Source: Candidatus Nanohaloarchaea archaeon (GTDB lineage Archaea; Nanohalarchaeota; Nanosalinia; Nanosalinales; Nanosalinaceae). From it: DNA of 64,000 nt. Under the pieces are notes generated by a model that saw only the letters and a program-made list of their open reading frames with translations, did not search any database and was not told the DNA's origin. Of this stretch, positions 1-8,250 are shown in pieces. The stretch is from NCBI GenBank assembly GCA_013343275.1, contig CP046106.1, positions 124,001 to 188,000 of the forward strand, in the 5' to 3' direction. The translations under genes were made by a program, and so were the position numbers. Position 1 is the first letter of the stretch. The number at the start of each line of letters is the position of its first letter.

Positions 1-831
1 TTGACCTGGAGGGACATAGATTTCAATGGAGACAAAATGTGGGTGACTGTGGATGGCAAGACAGGGGAGAGAACCATCCCTGTAAAGACTTCCATGCCTG
101 TTATGAAAGAGCTATGGGAGGAAAGCAATGCCTCACTGGATGACCCTGTCTTCTTCAAGCAGAATAGAACCTATTGCTGTCCCAAATGCTCAGGAGAAGT
201 CAACTTAGCTTCAAGCAACACCACTAAAGAATACAAGAAATACAAATGCCCTGCCTGTGAATGGGAAGGAGACTATTCTCAGGTAGAGAAAGAAGTTCAA
301 CCACTTACAGATAATGCAGTGAGAAGAATCCTGGAGAGAACTGTAGAAAGAGCAGGCCTAAATAATGAGCTTGATGATAATCCTCATGACTTTTTCAGGA
401 AAGCCAGAGCTATATACAAGGTTAGAATAGGGAATACAGAGCATCAGCTCAGAGCTTTCTTTGGATGGAGTGAAACCAGTGATGCACCAAAACACTACAT
501 TGCCCTGGTAAAAGAAGATCTAGAAAAGGCCCTGGCAGAGGAATATGGAGAAGAAGTAGAGTATGAAAATGGATATGATGAAGATGCATTAAGGCCTGTA
601 GAATGTGAGAACTGTGGCAAGATCTGCTCTGCTACTGAAGACATCTGCAAAGACTGTGGTAATGGATTGACAGAGCAAGGAGAAGAACTCACTCAAGATA
701 GTTCAGATGATCAGGATATGAGAGATTCCTTCATTGATATTGCCAGGGAGAGAGGGATGGATACAGAGGACTTTGATGAGATGCTAGACATGTCTGTAGC
801 AGAGTTCATGGAGTTCATGGCAGAAAATTAA
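1..831 (+). CDS. Tyrosine recombinase (integrase), 5'-truncated by window edge
   Basis: C-terminal catalytic part of a phage/plasmid-type tyrosine integrase. The frame is open from base 1 and starts in the strand that normally follows the first catalytic Arg (TWRDID), so the N-terminal DNA-binding domain and that Arg lie outside the window. Visible are a KTGERTIPV strand, the box-II region NPHDFFRKARA (His129, Arg133) and FGWSETSDAPKHYI with the presumed nucleophile Tyr166, the layout of haloarchaeal integrases. A zinc finger is inserted in the catalytic domain (Cys60/63, Cys83/86) and a second follows the tyrosine (Cys202/205, Cys216/219), before an acidic tail. The His-Arg spacing is HxxxR instead of the usual HxxR. 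It would catalyse integration/excision of the element that extends to its right. The attachment site was not found. Confidence 0.88.
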   Translation: MTWRDIDFNGDKMWVTVDGKTGERTIPVKTSMPVMKELWEESNASLDDPVFFKQNRTYCCPKCSGEVNLASSNTTKEYKKYKCPACEWEGDYSQVEKEVQPLTDNAVRRILERTVERAGLNNELDDNPHDFFRKARAIYKVRIGNTEHQLRAFFGWSETSDAPKHYIALVKEDLEKALAEEYGEEVEYENGYDEDALRPVECENCGKICSATEDICKDCGNGLTEQGEELTQDSSDDQDMRDSFIDIARERGMDTEDFDEMLDMSVAEFMEFMAEN

Positions 832-1427
832 TCTATTCCTATGTTAGGAGCAACTGAAACTTCTTCTAAATCATCTATTTCTATTTTTTGTCTAACCCCT
901 TTTCCTTTCAAAGGTTTAACTACCAGGTAAACTTCTTCTCCTTCTCTATTTAGAGGTTGTCTCTTCTTTATTTGTTCTTTATCGTGTTTGGAGTTATTTT
1001 CAGAATTGTGGGAATAATAATCTCCCTCTATTTTAACTATGCTAAACGCCTCTGCAGTTTCTCCTGAATAAATGTCTCTTTTTCTTTTGTAACCTGGATC
1101 TAGATGAAATTCGTCAAAAACTAGAAATGTCTTCTGCCTGCTTCCTTTACTATTAGGTCCATGTTTGATGTATAGATAAGCCTTGCACTTTTCAGCAGTA
1201 TTCCTTTCTATTATAGATAAACCTCTTGTATTCTTGATCCCAAAAGAGAATTTCTCTATAGTGCCATCCTCAACTGATATATTTCTCTTATATACCTTTT
1301 CAAGCTCTAGCTTTGGCCTTTTAAGCCATTCATTGATGAATACAGATACAAATGCACTAACAAATATTGTGATTACTGAGCTAATTCCTATGCTACTTGT
1401 TGCCAGAACTAATAGATCATCAATCAA
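828..1427 (-). CDS. Membrane-anchored protein, third gene of HEPN operon
   Basis: Protein of 199 aa that I do not recognise. One hydrophobic segment (about residues 8-32) is followed by a basic stop-transfer sequence (KRPK) and a soluble, probably beta-rich domain of about 165 residues. The start is TTG, overlapping the stop of the upstream HEPN gene in a TTGA 4-bp overlap, which argues for translational coupling. It is the last of three minus-strand genes (2544 to 828) joined by 4-bp overlaps and converges on the integrase, overlapping its stop by 4 bp. By position it is probably a partner of the HEPN protein. No enzymatic motif is visible. Confidence 0.7.
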   Translation of the reverse strand: MIDDLLVLATSSIGISSVITIFVSAFVSVFINEWLKRPKLELEKVYKRNISVEDGTIEKFSFGIKNTRGLSIIERNTAEKCKAYLYIKHGPNSKGSRQKTFLVFDEFHLDPGYKRKRDIYSGETAEAFSIVKIEGDYYSHNSENNSKHDKEQIKKRQPLNREGEEVYLVVKPLKGKGVRQKIEIDDLEEVSVAPNIGID

Positions 1428-2095
1428 GGGTTGCCCTCCTGATTTAACTCATCAACCATTGAATCCTCAATTCCAAACCAGCTCTCATAAATTTTAATTG
1501 CCTGATCAACTCGATCATAACTATCTATACCTTTGTCATTCTCAGGTGAGAAGGCCTCTATGTTGTGAGCATAGTCGTTCCTATACATTCTTATTTCATT
1601 CATTACTGAATACTCATTTTCTGAGAGAATACCATGAATCCTAGCTAGAGTTAACTTTCTTTCAAAATTCATATCGTCAAGGAATGAAGTGGAGCCATTG
1701 GTTCCTTTTTCCTCTTTCACCTCTTCCATGTGTTCTTCCAGGCTTTCTGTGACAGCAGACTCAAAGAAAGTTGAAAGCAAGATAACTACTACACTGTATT
1801 CCTCTCTCAAGTAGGATTGCTTTAGAGTATTATAGTGCCAATGTTTGGGTTCAAGTTCTAGAGAACCTAAAATTTCAGAGAAATCTGGGATATCAGGGAC
1901 TAAAAGACTAGGATCTGGTATAGCCTTGGACATCTGGTCTAAAGAGTTCTGCATCTTTAAGGCTCCATGAAGTGCATCTCCAGATTGTAAGGCTCTATGA
2001 ATTACATCCATCTGGCTTTGGAGATTATTTATACCTGCTAGAAAGTTAGAATTTGAACTATTATTTTCGTTGTCTTCTGAATTATTTTCTGTCAT
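1424..2095 (-). CDS. HEPN-domain protein (putative RNase)
   Basis: Protein of 223 aa. The N-terminus (about residues 1-20) is Asn/Ser/Glu-rich and disordered. Residues about 85-215 form an all-helical domain with the motif RNDYAH (Arg172, His177), the R-X4-H signature of HEPN ribonucleases used in toxin-antitoxin, abortive-infection and CRISPR effector proteins. A hydrophobic helix (VVVILLSTFFESAV, about 102-116) matches the first HEPN helix of uncharacterised RiboL-PSP/DUF4145-like proteins. It sits between two membrane proteins, with ATGA overlap to the upstream gene and TTGA overlap to the downstream one. The inferred role is an RNA-cutting effector in a defence or toxin operon; the family assignment rests on the motif and fold pattern only. 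Confidence 0.65.
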   Translation of the reverse strand: MTENNSEDNENNSSNSNFLAGINNLQSQMDVIHRALQSGDALHGALKMQNSLDQMSKAIPDPSLLVPDIPDFSEILGSLELEPKHWHYNTLKQSYLREEYSVVVILLSTFFESAVTESLEEHMEEVKEEKGTNGSTSFLDDMNFERKLTLARIHGILSENEYSVMNEIRMYRNDYAHNIEAFSPENDKGIDSYDRVDQAIKIYESWFGIEDSMVDELNQEGNP

Positions 2096-2544
2096 TTAGA
2101 CACCTCTTGATGGTTTTTCTCCACTAAGATAAATCCTACTAATCCTGCTAAGAGGACTAATAGAATCATAATTACTCGAATAAGCAAAGCTAAGAATTCT
2201 CCAAGTAGCTCTCCTGTTGTACCTAACGATCCAATCTCATAGCTGGATGAGGTAGAGACAATTATTCCTCCTGCTACACCTGCTACAATGCTTTTGGCAT
2301 ATTTTAGAGTTTCTTCTGTGAAATCATGGTATATATCGAAGATTGAAAGATTTAGCTGAACAAGAGCTGAACTTAATGAGAGTACTACTAAAAAGACAGC
2401 AAGATATATTGCTAAAACTGGAGGTATAACTTCTGGGAAATATTTAGCTCCTATATAGAGTAATCCTTCGATTAATGCAAAAATTATCAGTACCTTGGTA
2501 AATATAGAGAGTTCTAAGTTCTTCAGCCTGCTAGAGATATTCAC
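2092..2544 (-). CDS. Four-helix membrane protein, first gene of HEPN operon
   Basis: Protein of 150 aa with about four hydrophobic segments (residues about 14-33, 40-62, 83-100 and 115-142). A short soluble loop of about 20 residues (IYHDFTEETLKYAKS) lies between the second and third. The start is GTG. The layout recalls small membrane sensor/effector proteins of the SLATT or 2TM/4TM effector type found beside nucleotide- or RNA-targeting partners, but there is no diagnostic motif and the function is unknown. It leads the three-gene operon and overlaps the HEPN gene by ATGA. Confidence 0.65.
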   Translation of the reverse strand: MNISSRLKNLELSIFTKVLIIFALIEGLLYIGAKYFPEVIPPVLAIYLAVFLVVLSLSSALVQLNLSIFDIYHDFTEETLKYAKSIVAGVAGGIIVSTSSSYEIGSLGTTGELLGEFLALLIRVIMILLVLLAGLVGFILVEKNHQEVSK

Positions 2545-2652
2545 AAATGGTAATTGAAACTATACTATTTTCAGTTTTTACATGGAATAAGCTAAAAGCT
2601 CCTTCTTTATGGTAGGAGCAGATATTAGTTAGTTTATAATGAATTAATCTAT

Positions 2653-3774
2653 ATGGTTGAGGAGCAATTTAAGAAAAATCCTGTTGAGGTTGTTGAGAAA
2701 AATTTAGATGAGATCTCTCAGGACATGGAAGATCTAGATAAATGGGAGAGAGAATTATTTTCTAGTATAAGTCATGAGGGCAGAGTAAGACCTTCCAGCG
2801 TGGAGAAAAGTATGGAGGCAGGAATTATTGGAGTCCCAATGGATGAAGAAGAGGAAAAGATTATTGAAAATATTATAGAGACAGTTGAGGAAAGTATATT
2901 GCCGAAATTAACTACTATAGATAATCTTTCAGAAAGATTTGCTGTTTACAGAAACAAAGATTCTGGATCTTTGGAAGAATTTGGAAGTCTGTGGGGTAAG
3001 GTAAGCAGTTTGAAGTCTCATGAGTTTGAAGCGTATCTAAAATCCTATTATGATTTGAAGCAAAAAGGTGAAACTAAGTTTGTACCTTATGACTTAGCAA
3101 GGATAAAAAATGATTTTTTTGAGTTTAGTAAGACATTCAAATCAAGATACAAAGGCAGAAATATTGGTAAGAGAGATTTGATACGCACAGAGGACATAGC
3201 TAATATGAAAGAGAGCATAAGTAGGAGTGCTAATGAGAGTTGCTTATCACTGTATAAGAGAAAGTATGGGCAAGATGCACTTCCAGAATTGGAAAAGAGA
3301 CTGACAATGACTGACAATTATAATCATAATGAGGTAGAGGAGGCACTAAAGGACTTATTTTGGATAACTGGAATGAGAACTATCAGGGTAGGAGGAGAAA
3401 ATAGGCCTGGTTCAGATCTGGATGTAATATCTTTCTCTGTAGTTGATGATTTTGGGGTTGCTGTCGAATCTACATCAGGTAATCTCTCAGAAAAGAAGGT
3501 GGGGCAACTACTTAAGCATCCTTCAAAACTACAAAGGGAGCTTGAATCTAAGGTCTATCCCTTGCTTGTTTGTCATGACTATGATGACTTAGAAAATCTT
3601 GATATTGGGGAAAAAGAAGGTTTGAGAAAATGTGCTGAGAATAATGTGGCTATATGGACAAAAGAAACTCTAGAAGAAATACTGGGCCGTCTTGCAACAG
3701 GCAGGCTCAGGCCTGACGGCATTAAGGACTTGTTGGAAGCGTCCATCCCTAATTCTGGAGCTAAAGGCAACTAG
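2653..3774 (+). CDS. PD-(D/E)XK nuclease-like protein
   Basis: Protein of 373 aa. The first 230 residues are helical and charged with no family I recognise. Residues about 230-345 look like a restriction-endonuclease fold: a helix (EALKDLFWITG), then GGENRPGSDLDVI and a core strand VAVESTSG, the positions where PD-(D/E)XK enzymes carry the acidic D and the (D/E)xK strand. Here the strand reads E-S-T, so the catalytic Lys is not in its usual place; a Lys pair follows a few residues later (SEKK). The end of the fold (PLLVCHDYDDLENL, NVAIWTKETLEEI) resembles nucleases of the Mrr/Holliday-resolvase superfamily. It is transcribed alone, divergent from the HEPN operon, and overlaps the next convergent gene by 4 bp. 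Inferred nuclease or nuclease relic. Confidence 0.55.
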   Translation: MVEEQFKKNPVEVVEKNLDEISQDMEDLDKWERELFSSISHEGRVRPSSVEKSMEAGIIGVPMDEEEEKIIENIIETVEESILPKLTTIDNLSERFAVYRNKDSGSLEEFGSLWGKVSSLKSHEFEAYLKSYYDLKQKGETKFVPYDLARIKNDFFEFSKTFKSRYKGRNIGKRDLIRTEDIANMKESISRSANESCLSLYKRKYGQDALPELEKRLTMTDNYNHNEVEEALKDLFWITGMRTIRVGGENRPGSDLDVISFSVVDDFGVAVESTSGNLSEKKVGQLLKHPSKLQRELESKVYPLLVCHDYDDLENLDIGEKEGLRKCAENNVAIWTKETLEEILGRLATGRLRPDGIKDLLEASIPNSGAKGN

Positions 3775-4391
3775 CTCTCTTTGTCGAAGAAGGACTCCAG
3801 ATCTGCAGTTGCCTTAACCTTCTCTGTGGTAGTTCCTTGATTGTCTCTTATATTGAATTTCAGGGTGAATGTGAGGGCCTTAAAATCTTCCACAATTTTT
3901 CCATGATGTCTCACTGCTCCTGCAGGGAGAACTACTTTTCCTCTTATATGATCTAAGCTCTGAATAGTGTCTCCAATACCTTTGCTCTTTCTGCGAATCT
4001 TTTCCTCTTTTATCTGCAAGGTATTAGAGGTTATCTCTTTTTCCTGCTTGGGTGTAACCTCTACATCTGCTAAGTCTACTCTGACTACTTTCCCTTTCAT
4101 CTCTCCATGGTTTACTGCCTTGAATGGTAGAGCGTATTTTCCTGGATAATCTTTCTCCCAGTTAGGTTTGCCTTCAGATCTTATCTTTAGCTCATCTCCT
4201 GGTTGAATCTCTATATCTGATGATGGTTTCTTGAAGTGGTTGAGGTATAGAGATGCAGATACTATTCCAAAAGTCAAGATTGAGAGGAGGGAGCTATAGT
4301 TCTCCCAGACTCCAGGGAGGAAAATATTAACTAGAATTAGTAAAACTACTAAACATCCAATTCCTCCAAGAATTATCCTGTCTGAGTCCAT
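3771..4391 (-). CDS. Two-helix membrane protein with beta-rich domain
   Basis: Protein of 206 aa. Two hydrophobic segments (about 6-26 and 32-50) are followed by about 150 residues of beta-rich sequence with many charged residues (PGDELKI, GKVVRVDLADVEV, TFTLKFNIRD), consistent with an immunoglobulin-like domain. I do not recognise the family. Similar architecture (N-terminal helices plus beta sandwich) recurs in this window at 15690-16256. It overlaps the nuclease-like gene by 4 bp at the 3' ends. Confidence 0.65.
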   Translation of the reverse strand: MDSDRIILGGIGCLVVLLILVNIFLPGVWENYSSLLSILTFGIVSASLYLNHFKKPSSDIEIQPGDELKIRSEGKPNWEKDYPGKYALPFKAVNHGEMKGKVVRVDLADVEVTPKQEKEITSNTLQIKEEKIRRKSKGIGDTIQSLDHIRGKVVLPAGAVRHHGKIVEDFKALTFTLKFNIRDNQGTTTEKVKATADLESFFDKES

Positions 4392-4525
4392 GGGCGTAAT
4401 TTTGGAGACAAGACTTTACCTTCTTTGGGTAGGGGTTGGAGGCCAGATAGGTGCATAAACAAGATCAAGGAATGAATTATAGTAGGAATAAAGGGTAGGA
4501 AATACTTAGTTCTCTCATTCAAGGA
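4392..4525. other. Short intergenic stretch in element
   Basis: No gene, RNA or clear repeat recognised. It separates the two-helix membrane protein from the 3' end of the ATPase operon. Confidence 0.4.
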
Positions 4526-4846
4526 TTAGGCCTTGATTTTAGTCCACTGGTTTCTTGGATTCTTATGCTCTGAGTCAATGCCTTCTATATACTGAGTTAG
4601 CTTGCCTTTTTCTCTCCTGAAACTATCCTGCTCTATCTCACCAAACCAGACCTGCCTATAACCTCTCTGACCTTTCTTTACAATCATCAAATTATACTTG
4701 CCAGTTCCAAAACGATCTCTCACTTTCTTAACCAGTTCAGATTCCCTCTTTATCCTACTATCATCTATCCTGATAGTATCTATGTTCTTGAACTGCTTAG
4801 GACTTAGCTCTTTAGCCACTATCAGTTTAGCATTGTTATCTGCCAT
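4526..4846 (-). CDS. Small element protein, unknown
   Basis: Protein of 106 aa, basic and charged, with a likely compact alpha/beta fold (strand YNLMIVKK, then GYRQVWFGEI, then a charged helix). No family recognised. It is the last gene of the minus-strand operon that carries the HerA/FtsK-like ATPase. Confidence 0.65.
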   Translation of the reverse strand: MADNNAKLIVAKELSPKQFKNIDTIRIDDSRIKRESELVKKVRDRFGTGKYNLMIVKKGQRGYRQVWFGEIEQDSFRREKGKLTQYIEGIDSEHKNPRNQWTKIKA

Positions 4847-4863
4847 GATGACACCTTCTCAAA

Positions 4864-5037
4864 TTATATTTTCTTTTTTGATTTGGAGATCTCTGGCTTC
4901 CAGGTCTTCTCATGTGCGTGCGTATGCGTGGATAACCAGGATTTTTCTTTGGCTGATTCAGTGCTGATGATGTTGAGGGTTTCTCCAGGAAGGGCCTCCA
5001 GGAGGAGAGGGCTGTTGATGTCATACAGATAGCTCAT
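4864..5037 (-). CDS. Small ORF after the ATPase gene (57 aa)
   Basis: Short frame beginning MSYLYDINSPLL and ending KSKKKI, overlapping the 3' end of the ATPase gene by 17 bp. Its amino-acid usage (balanced, acidic/hydrophobic first half) is protein-like, unlike the Ser/Arg/Pro-rich product of the competing frame at 4836-5024. Function unknown. A real but unproven small gene of the ATPase operon. Confidence 0.45.
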   Translation of the reverse strand: MSYLYDINSPLLLEALPGETLNIISTESAKEKSWLSTHTHAHEKTWKPEISKSKKKI

Positions 5038-6499
5038 AGAAAACTTCTCTTCCTTCTCTGGTTTTCTCTATCAATCCTTCTTCTCTCCAGTCTGACAGGT
5101 GATTTCTGGCCATTGTCTCTCCTATATCCATTACTTGCTCCACTTTCTTTCTCTTGAACTTTTGCTCCTTGACAAGCTCTCCTGGAATGCTCACATAGTC
5201 ATTGGAGTTCTCTCCATCGCTCTCTTGCTCCTTGATCTTCTCCTCTACTCTCTCATTATGCTCTTCTACACTCTCCTGGATCTCTTCTCTTACCTGTTTA
5301 ACTTCATTATCCCAGTTCCTGAGTTCTCCATCAAGTTTCAACCATTCCTGTCTAAAGTTCTCTCCAGGTTCTCTATGCCTGGCTCTTGTAGGATAACTCT
5401 TGAAGTCTTTAATCAATGTCTCTGGAGTCCAGAGATAGAAATAATGATCTTCAAGGCCTTTGATCCTCTCCTTATCCTGTTTGGAAAACTCTTCTTTAGT
5501 TCTCTCATCAAGAACTGTCTGGATTCCTTTAGCAGTATTCAACCTGCCAGTAAACAGGTAGTTTAACTGACTTCTAGCTATATCTGAAAGCTCCTCAGGG
5601 TTCTGAGTATCAATGAAAACACTTACTCCCATCTGCCTGCTTTCCTTCAAGAACTCCTCTATAATCTCTCTAAAGGCCTCTGAACTACCTCCATTACCAT
5701 TATCATCTTTCAACAGTTTATGACCTTCTCTAATGAAGATAACAAGGTAAGGCTCTATATCCCCCTGTTTCAATAGTTCCAAGATTCTCTGCAAGATATG
5801 GACTACAGTGAACTTAGTGATTTTATCTGACTGAACTTGAGCAGTCTCCAATATCATTCTCCTGTCCTCACTGTTCAACTCCTTAAACAAGTTGAGTGAG
5901 AGAGGACTGTTTTCACTGGTTACAAGCCTGTGATCTGCAAGCTCTATCAGTGAGTGCTGTATAGGTCTCTTACCTCTCTTAGTTGGAGAACTGATCTTGA
6001 TCCCTGAACTACTTTCTATATAGTCCTGATCTGGTAGCTCCTCAGAGAGCTTCAATAGATCTGCAACATTAGGACTATCCATCTCCTGAATATCGTTTAT
6101 CATGGCGTTAAACAAGGCCTCATGGCTTTGTGATACATCTCCAAGAAGTGCTTTCAAGGAGTCCTCTGAGAGAGTCTTGATAGGTATAGTGAATGGTTGA
6201 ACTGGCTCTGGTTGAGTAAGATTCAAATCAGGTGTAAGTGGTTTGTAGATCTTTCCAGGAAAGGCCTTAGGCTCAGGGTTCTCAGGGTCCTGCCATACCT
6301 CATAGTTTGATCCTTCAGGTAGAACTGAGAATGAGCCTTCTATCTTTGATGAGAATATATCTACTACTTTGACATTCTCCTTTTCCTGGAATACTTCCAT
6401 AGCTCTCTCCAGGATCATTGATTTACCAGTTCCACTTTGTCCTGTTACTCCTGCTCTAACAGGTTTCTTACTGGGATGTGGGAATCTGACCTGTTTCAT
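5021..6499 (-). CDS. HerA/FtsK-like DNA-translocating ATPase with winged-helix tail
   Basis: P-loop ATPase of 492 aa. Walker A is GQSGTGKS at residues 20-27. The Walker B strand YLVIFIREGHK (251-261) has an Arg where the usual Asp precedes the catalytic Glu. The sensor strand SVFIDTQNPEEL (293-304) matches the T-Q-x-P signature of HerA/VirD4/archaeal-virus packaging ATPases. A coiled coil (about 385-430) joins a C-terminal winged helix (about 435-490). A role in moving element DNA (packaging, conjugation or partition) is inferred. The start ATG overlaps the stop of the upstream gene by 4 bp. It lies in one operon with the small proteins at 6496-7699. Confidence 0.75.
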   Translation of the reverse strand: MKQVRFPHPSKKPVRAGVTGQSGTGKSMILERAMEVFQEKENVKVVDIFSSKIEGSFSVLPEGSNYEVWQDPENPEPKAFPGKIYKPLTPDLNLTQPEPVQPFTIPIKTLSEDSLKALLGDVSQSHEALFNAMINDIQEMDSPNVADLLKLSEELPDQDYIESSSGIKISSPTKRGKRPIQHSLIELADHRLVTSENSPLSLNLFKELNSEDRRMILETAQVQSDKITKFTVVHILQRILELLKQGDIEPYLVIFIREGHKLLKDDNGNGGSSEAFREIIEEFLKESRQMGVSVFIDTQNPEELSDIARSQLNYLFTGRLNTAKGIQTVLDERTKEEFSKQDKERIKGLEDHYFYLWTPETLIKDFKSYPTRARHREPGENFRQEWLKLDGELRNWDNEVKQVREEIQESVEEHNERVEEKIKEQESDGENSNDYVSIPGELVKEQKFKRKKVEQVMDIGETMARNHLSDWREEGLIEKTREGREVFYELSV

Positions 6500-7074
6500 A
6501 GCTCATCTCCTCCATAGATAAGTTCTTCCATAGTTTGAACTCTATCCTGAACATAATCACTGGTTATCTGGTTCTCTGAGGTTGCCTCTCCTATTGCATC
6601 TACCTTGCCTTCTGAACTGGAGAACTCTTCTGTAGATATGAAACCTAGATCAGAGAAGGCCTCTTTAACAGATTTCTCTACTTCTTGCTCCCATTCTCTT
6701 ATAGGCTCTTCTAACTTCTCTGCTCTCTCCTTTTTCCCTTCATCTTTCTTATTATACTTCTTAACCTGTTCCTTCAACTCCTCAGCCTTAGAATAGTGCT
6801 TTTTAGCCTCTTTACCATTCTCTACTAGGTAATGGCCTAATTCTGTTACTTCATCAGGCTCTATATCAAAGAAATCAGCTAAAACCTGCTTATTTTCATT
6901 GTATATCTCCTTAATTATCTCAAAGTCATCCATTTTCCTGTAGTCATGCCTTCTACTGCTCTCCTCACAGAACTCCATTAATACCAGTCTAAGCCTCTGA
7001 TCTCTGAAAGAGAACCTATAGCAACTGTAACTTAGCCTGGAGTAACTGCCTGGTTGATATTTCTGTATTCTCAT
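6496..7074 (-). CDS. Coiled-coil element protein, unknown
   Basis: Protein of 192 aa. A basic, Tyr/Arg-rich N-terminus (about 1-45) is followed by a charged helical stretch with a long predicted coiled coil (about 85-140, Lys/Glu-rich). No family recognised. It is coupled by 4-bp overlaps to the ATPase gene downstream and to the 117-aa gene upstream, so it probably works with the ATPase. Confidence 0.65.
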   Translation of the reverse strand: MRIQKYQPGSYSRLSYSCYRFSFRDQRLRLVLMEFCEESSRRHDYRKMDDFEIIKEIYNENKQVLADFFDIEPDEVTELGHYLVENGKEAKKHYSKAEELKEQVKKYNKKDEGKKERAEKLEEPIREWEQEVEKSVKEAFSDLGFISTEEFSSSEGKVDAIGEATSENQITSDYVQDRVQTMEELIYGGDEL

Positions 7075-7424
7075 AGCTCCACCTCCCCAACCTCTCTATG
7101 CAGGGTTTCCAAGATTATCTCATACTGCTCTTGCAGTGAATTAGCCTCTAAAACAAACTCTGCAGGCTCTCCAGTGTAAAGAGAAACCAGGTATTTGAGT
7201 TCTATCTTACTGATCTCCTGCAGGCCTGTAGATTTGAGGACTTCACTGAGTGAGTCATGCTCCTCTATCAAGGACTCTATCCTTTGAAAAGTAGAGGTAG
7301 GGAGTTCCCTCCTTAATTTCTCCAGTCCTGGTTCCTCAGTAATCTTATCTCTGTATTTCTCTAGGAGGCTATCCTGGACATAATTTCCATCATGGAACTC
7401 CTCAGTCATACCTTCTTTCCCCAT
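7071..7424 (-). CDS. Small helical element protein
   Basis: Acidic all-helical protein of 117 aa with no recognised family. It is separated by 2 bp from the upstream 90-aa gene and overlaps the downstream coiled-coil gene by 4 bp, so it belongs to the ATPase operon. Confidence 0.65.
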   Translation of the reverse strand: MGKEGMTEEFHDGNYVQDSLLEKYRDKITEEPGLEKLRRELPTSTFQRIESLIEEHDSLSEVLKSTGLQEISKIELKYLVSLYTGEPAEFVLEANSLQEQYEIILETLHREVGEVEL

Positions 7425-7426
7425 TT

Positions 7427-7699
7427 TTACTCACCTTGGAGGTGTTTCTGCCCCTCAATCATCTTCTGGACAATCCTTCTCCATTCCTCTCTACCTAGTG
7501 AGTTAGAAGTGCCTCCAGGTTGCATGTCTTGGGCTATACTGAGTGCTAATTCTTTGAGCTGTCCTGCATCTAAATCTCTTATCTCAGAGTGTTTTAGGTT
7601 CCTGAACTCTCTGCCCTCAGTAAGGTCTCTAAGCTCTTGGATTTTGTTTTCTGAGATTTTGAAGTCTTCTGGAAAGTTTGTTGTGTTGTCGTCTTTCAT
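7427..7699 (-). CDS. Small element protein, operon leader
   Basis: Charged helical protein of 90 aa with a C-terminal segment (GREEWRRIVQKMIEGQ) that could be a short DNA- or protein-binding helix. No family recognised. First gene of the operon running to the ATPase. Confidence 0.6.
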   Translation of the reverse strand: MKDDNTTNFPEDFKISENKIQELRDLTEGREFRNLKHSEIRDLDAGQLKELALSIAQDMQPGGTSNSLGREEWRRIVQKMIEGQKHLQGE

Positions 7700-7859
7700 T
7701 GTGGTTCACCTTTTTGGTTAAATCTGGAAATGTAGATCCTGGCAGGAGGGATTTTAGCCCCCTGCTCAGGAGAGGGAGCCATGGCTCTTACTTGGAAATG
7801 GCTCAGACCTGCCTTGCGACAGGTAAAAAGTCTAGATAGCCAGTTAGACTGCTCTAGAC
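7700..7859. promoter_or_regulatory. Palindrome-rich spacer between regulator and ATPase operon
   Basis: Contains a perfect 12-bp palindrome GAGCCATGGCTC at 7776-7787 and a perfect 8-bp inverted repeat (AGTCTAGA at 7829-7836, TCTAGACT at 7853-7860) ending at the stop codon of the winged-helix gene. The latter could be a transcription-termination hairpin or an operator for the adjacent regulator. No TATA box could be fixed with confidence. Confidence 0.45.
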
Positions 7860-8156
7860 TCATCTTTCTGGAATATTGATCTTGTTGAGGACTATCTCCC
7901 CTTTCTCAGTGGTTTTGTAGAAAGTCCTACCATCTGCCTCACCTGTTTCCTTAACTAGGCCTTTTTCCTGCAGTTTCTCTACATGGTATTCTATGGTCTG
8001 ATGGGCCTTTCTGAGGTCTTTTGCAATGCTTGAGATGTAATCCTGATTCTCCAAGTGAGCTAATACTTTCCTGGTAGTTCTGCCTCCTACTTCTCTCACC
8101 AATGCATCAAAGTTGGTTTCCTCAGTGTTTCCAGAGTCTTTACCTATACTACTCAT
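7860..8156 (-). CDS. Winged-helix transcriptional regulator (ArsR-like)
   Basis: ATG start chosen at 8156 (MSSIGKDSGN); a TTG at 8177 is in frame but less likely. The 98-aa product has a classic winged helix: ALVREVGGRTTRKVLAHLENQDYI (helices 1-2), a recognition helix around KAHQTIEYHVEKLQEKG, and a wing ending RTFYKTTEKGE. The pattern belongs to the ArsR/MarR-like HTH group common in haloarchaea. Set between mcm and the ATPase operon, it probably controls element genes; palindromes flank its 3' end. Confidence 0.8.
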   Translation of the reverse strand: MSSIGKDSGNTEETNFDALVREVGGRTTRKVLAHLENQDYISSIAKDLRKAHQTIEYHVEKLQEKGLVKETGEADGRTFYKTTEKGEIVLNKINIPER

Positions 8157-8250
8157 GGAACTCACCCCAATTCTCAACTCTATCTACTGATTTTCTCACT
8201 TGATTCTGAACTGTATCTGAGTGGTTGAATGACTCCATAATCTTGATCAC

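Noticed and set aside
4836-5024. 62-aa minus-strand frame after the ATPase gene
   Set aside because: Ser/Arg/Pro-rich product unlike its neighbours; the alternative frame at 4864-5037 reads like a protein.
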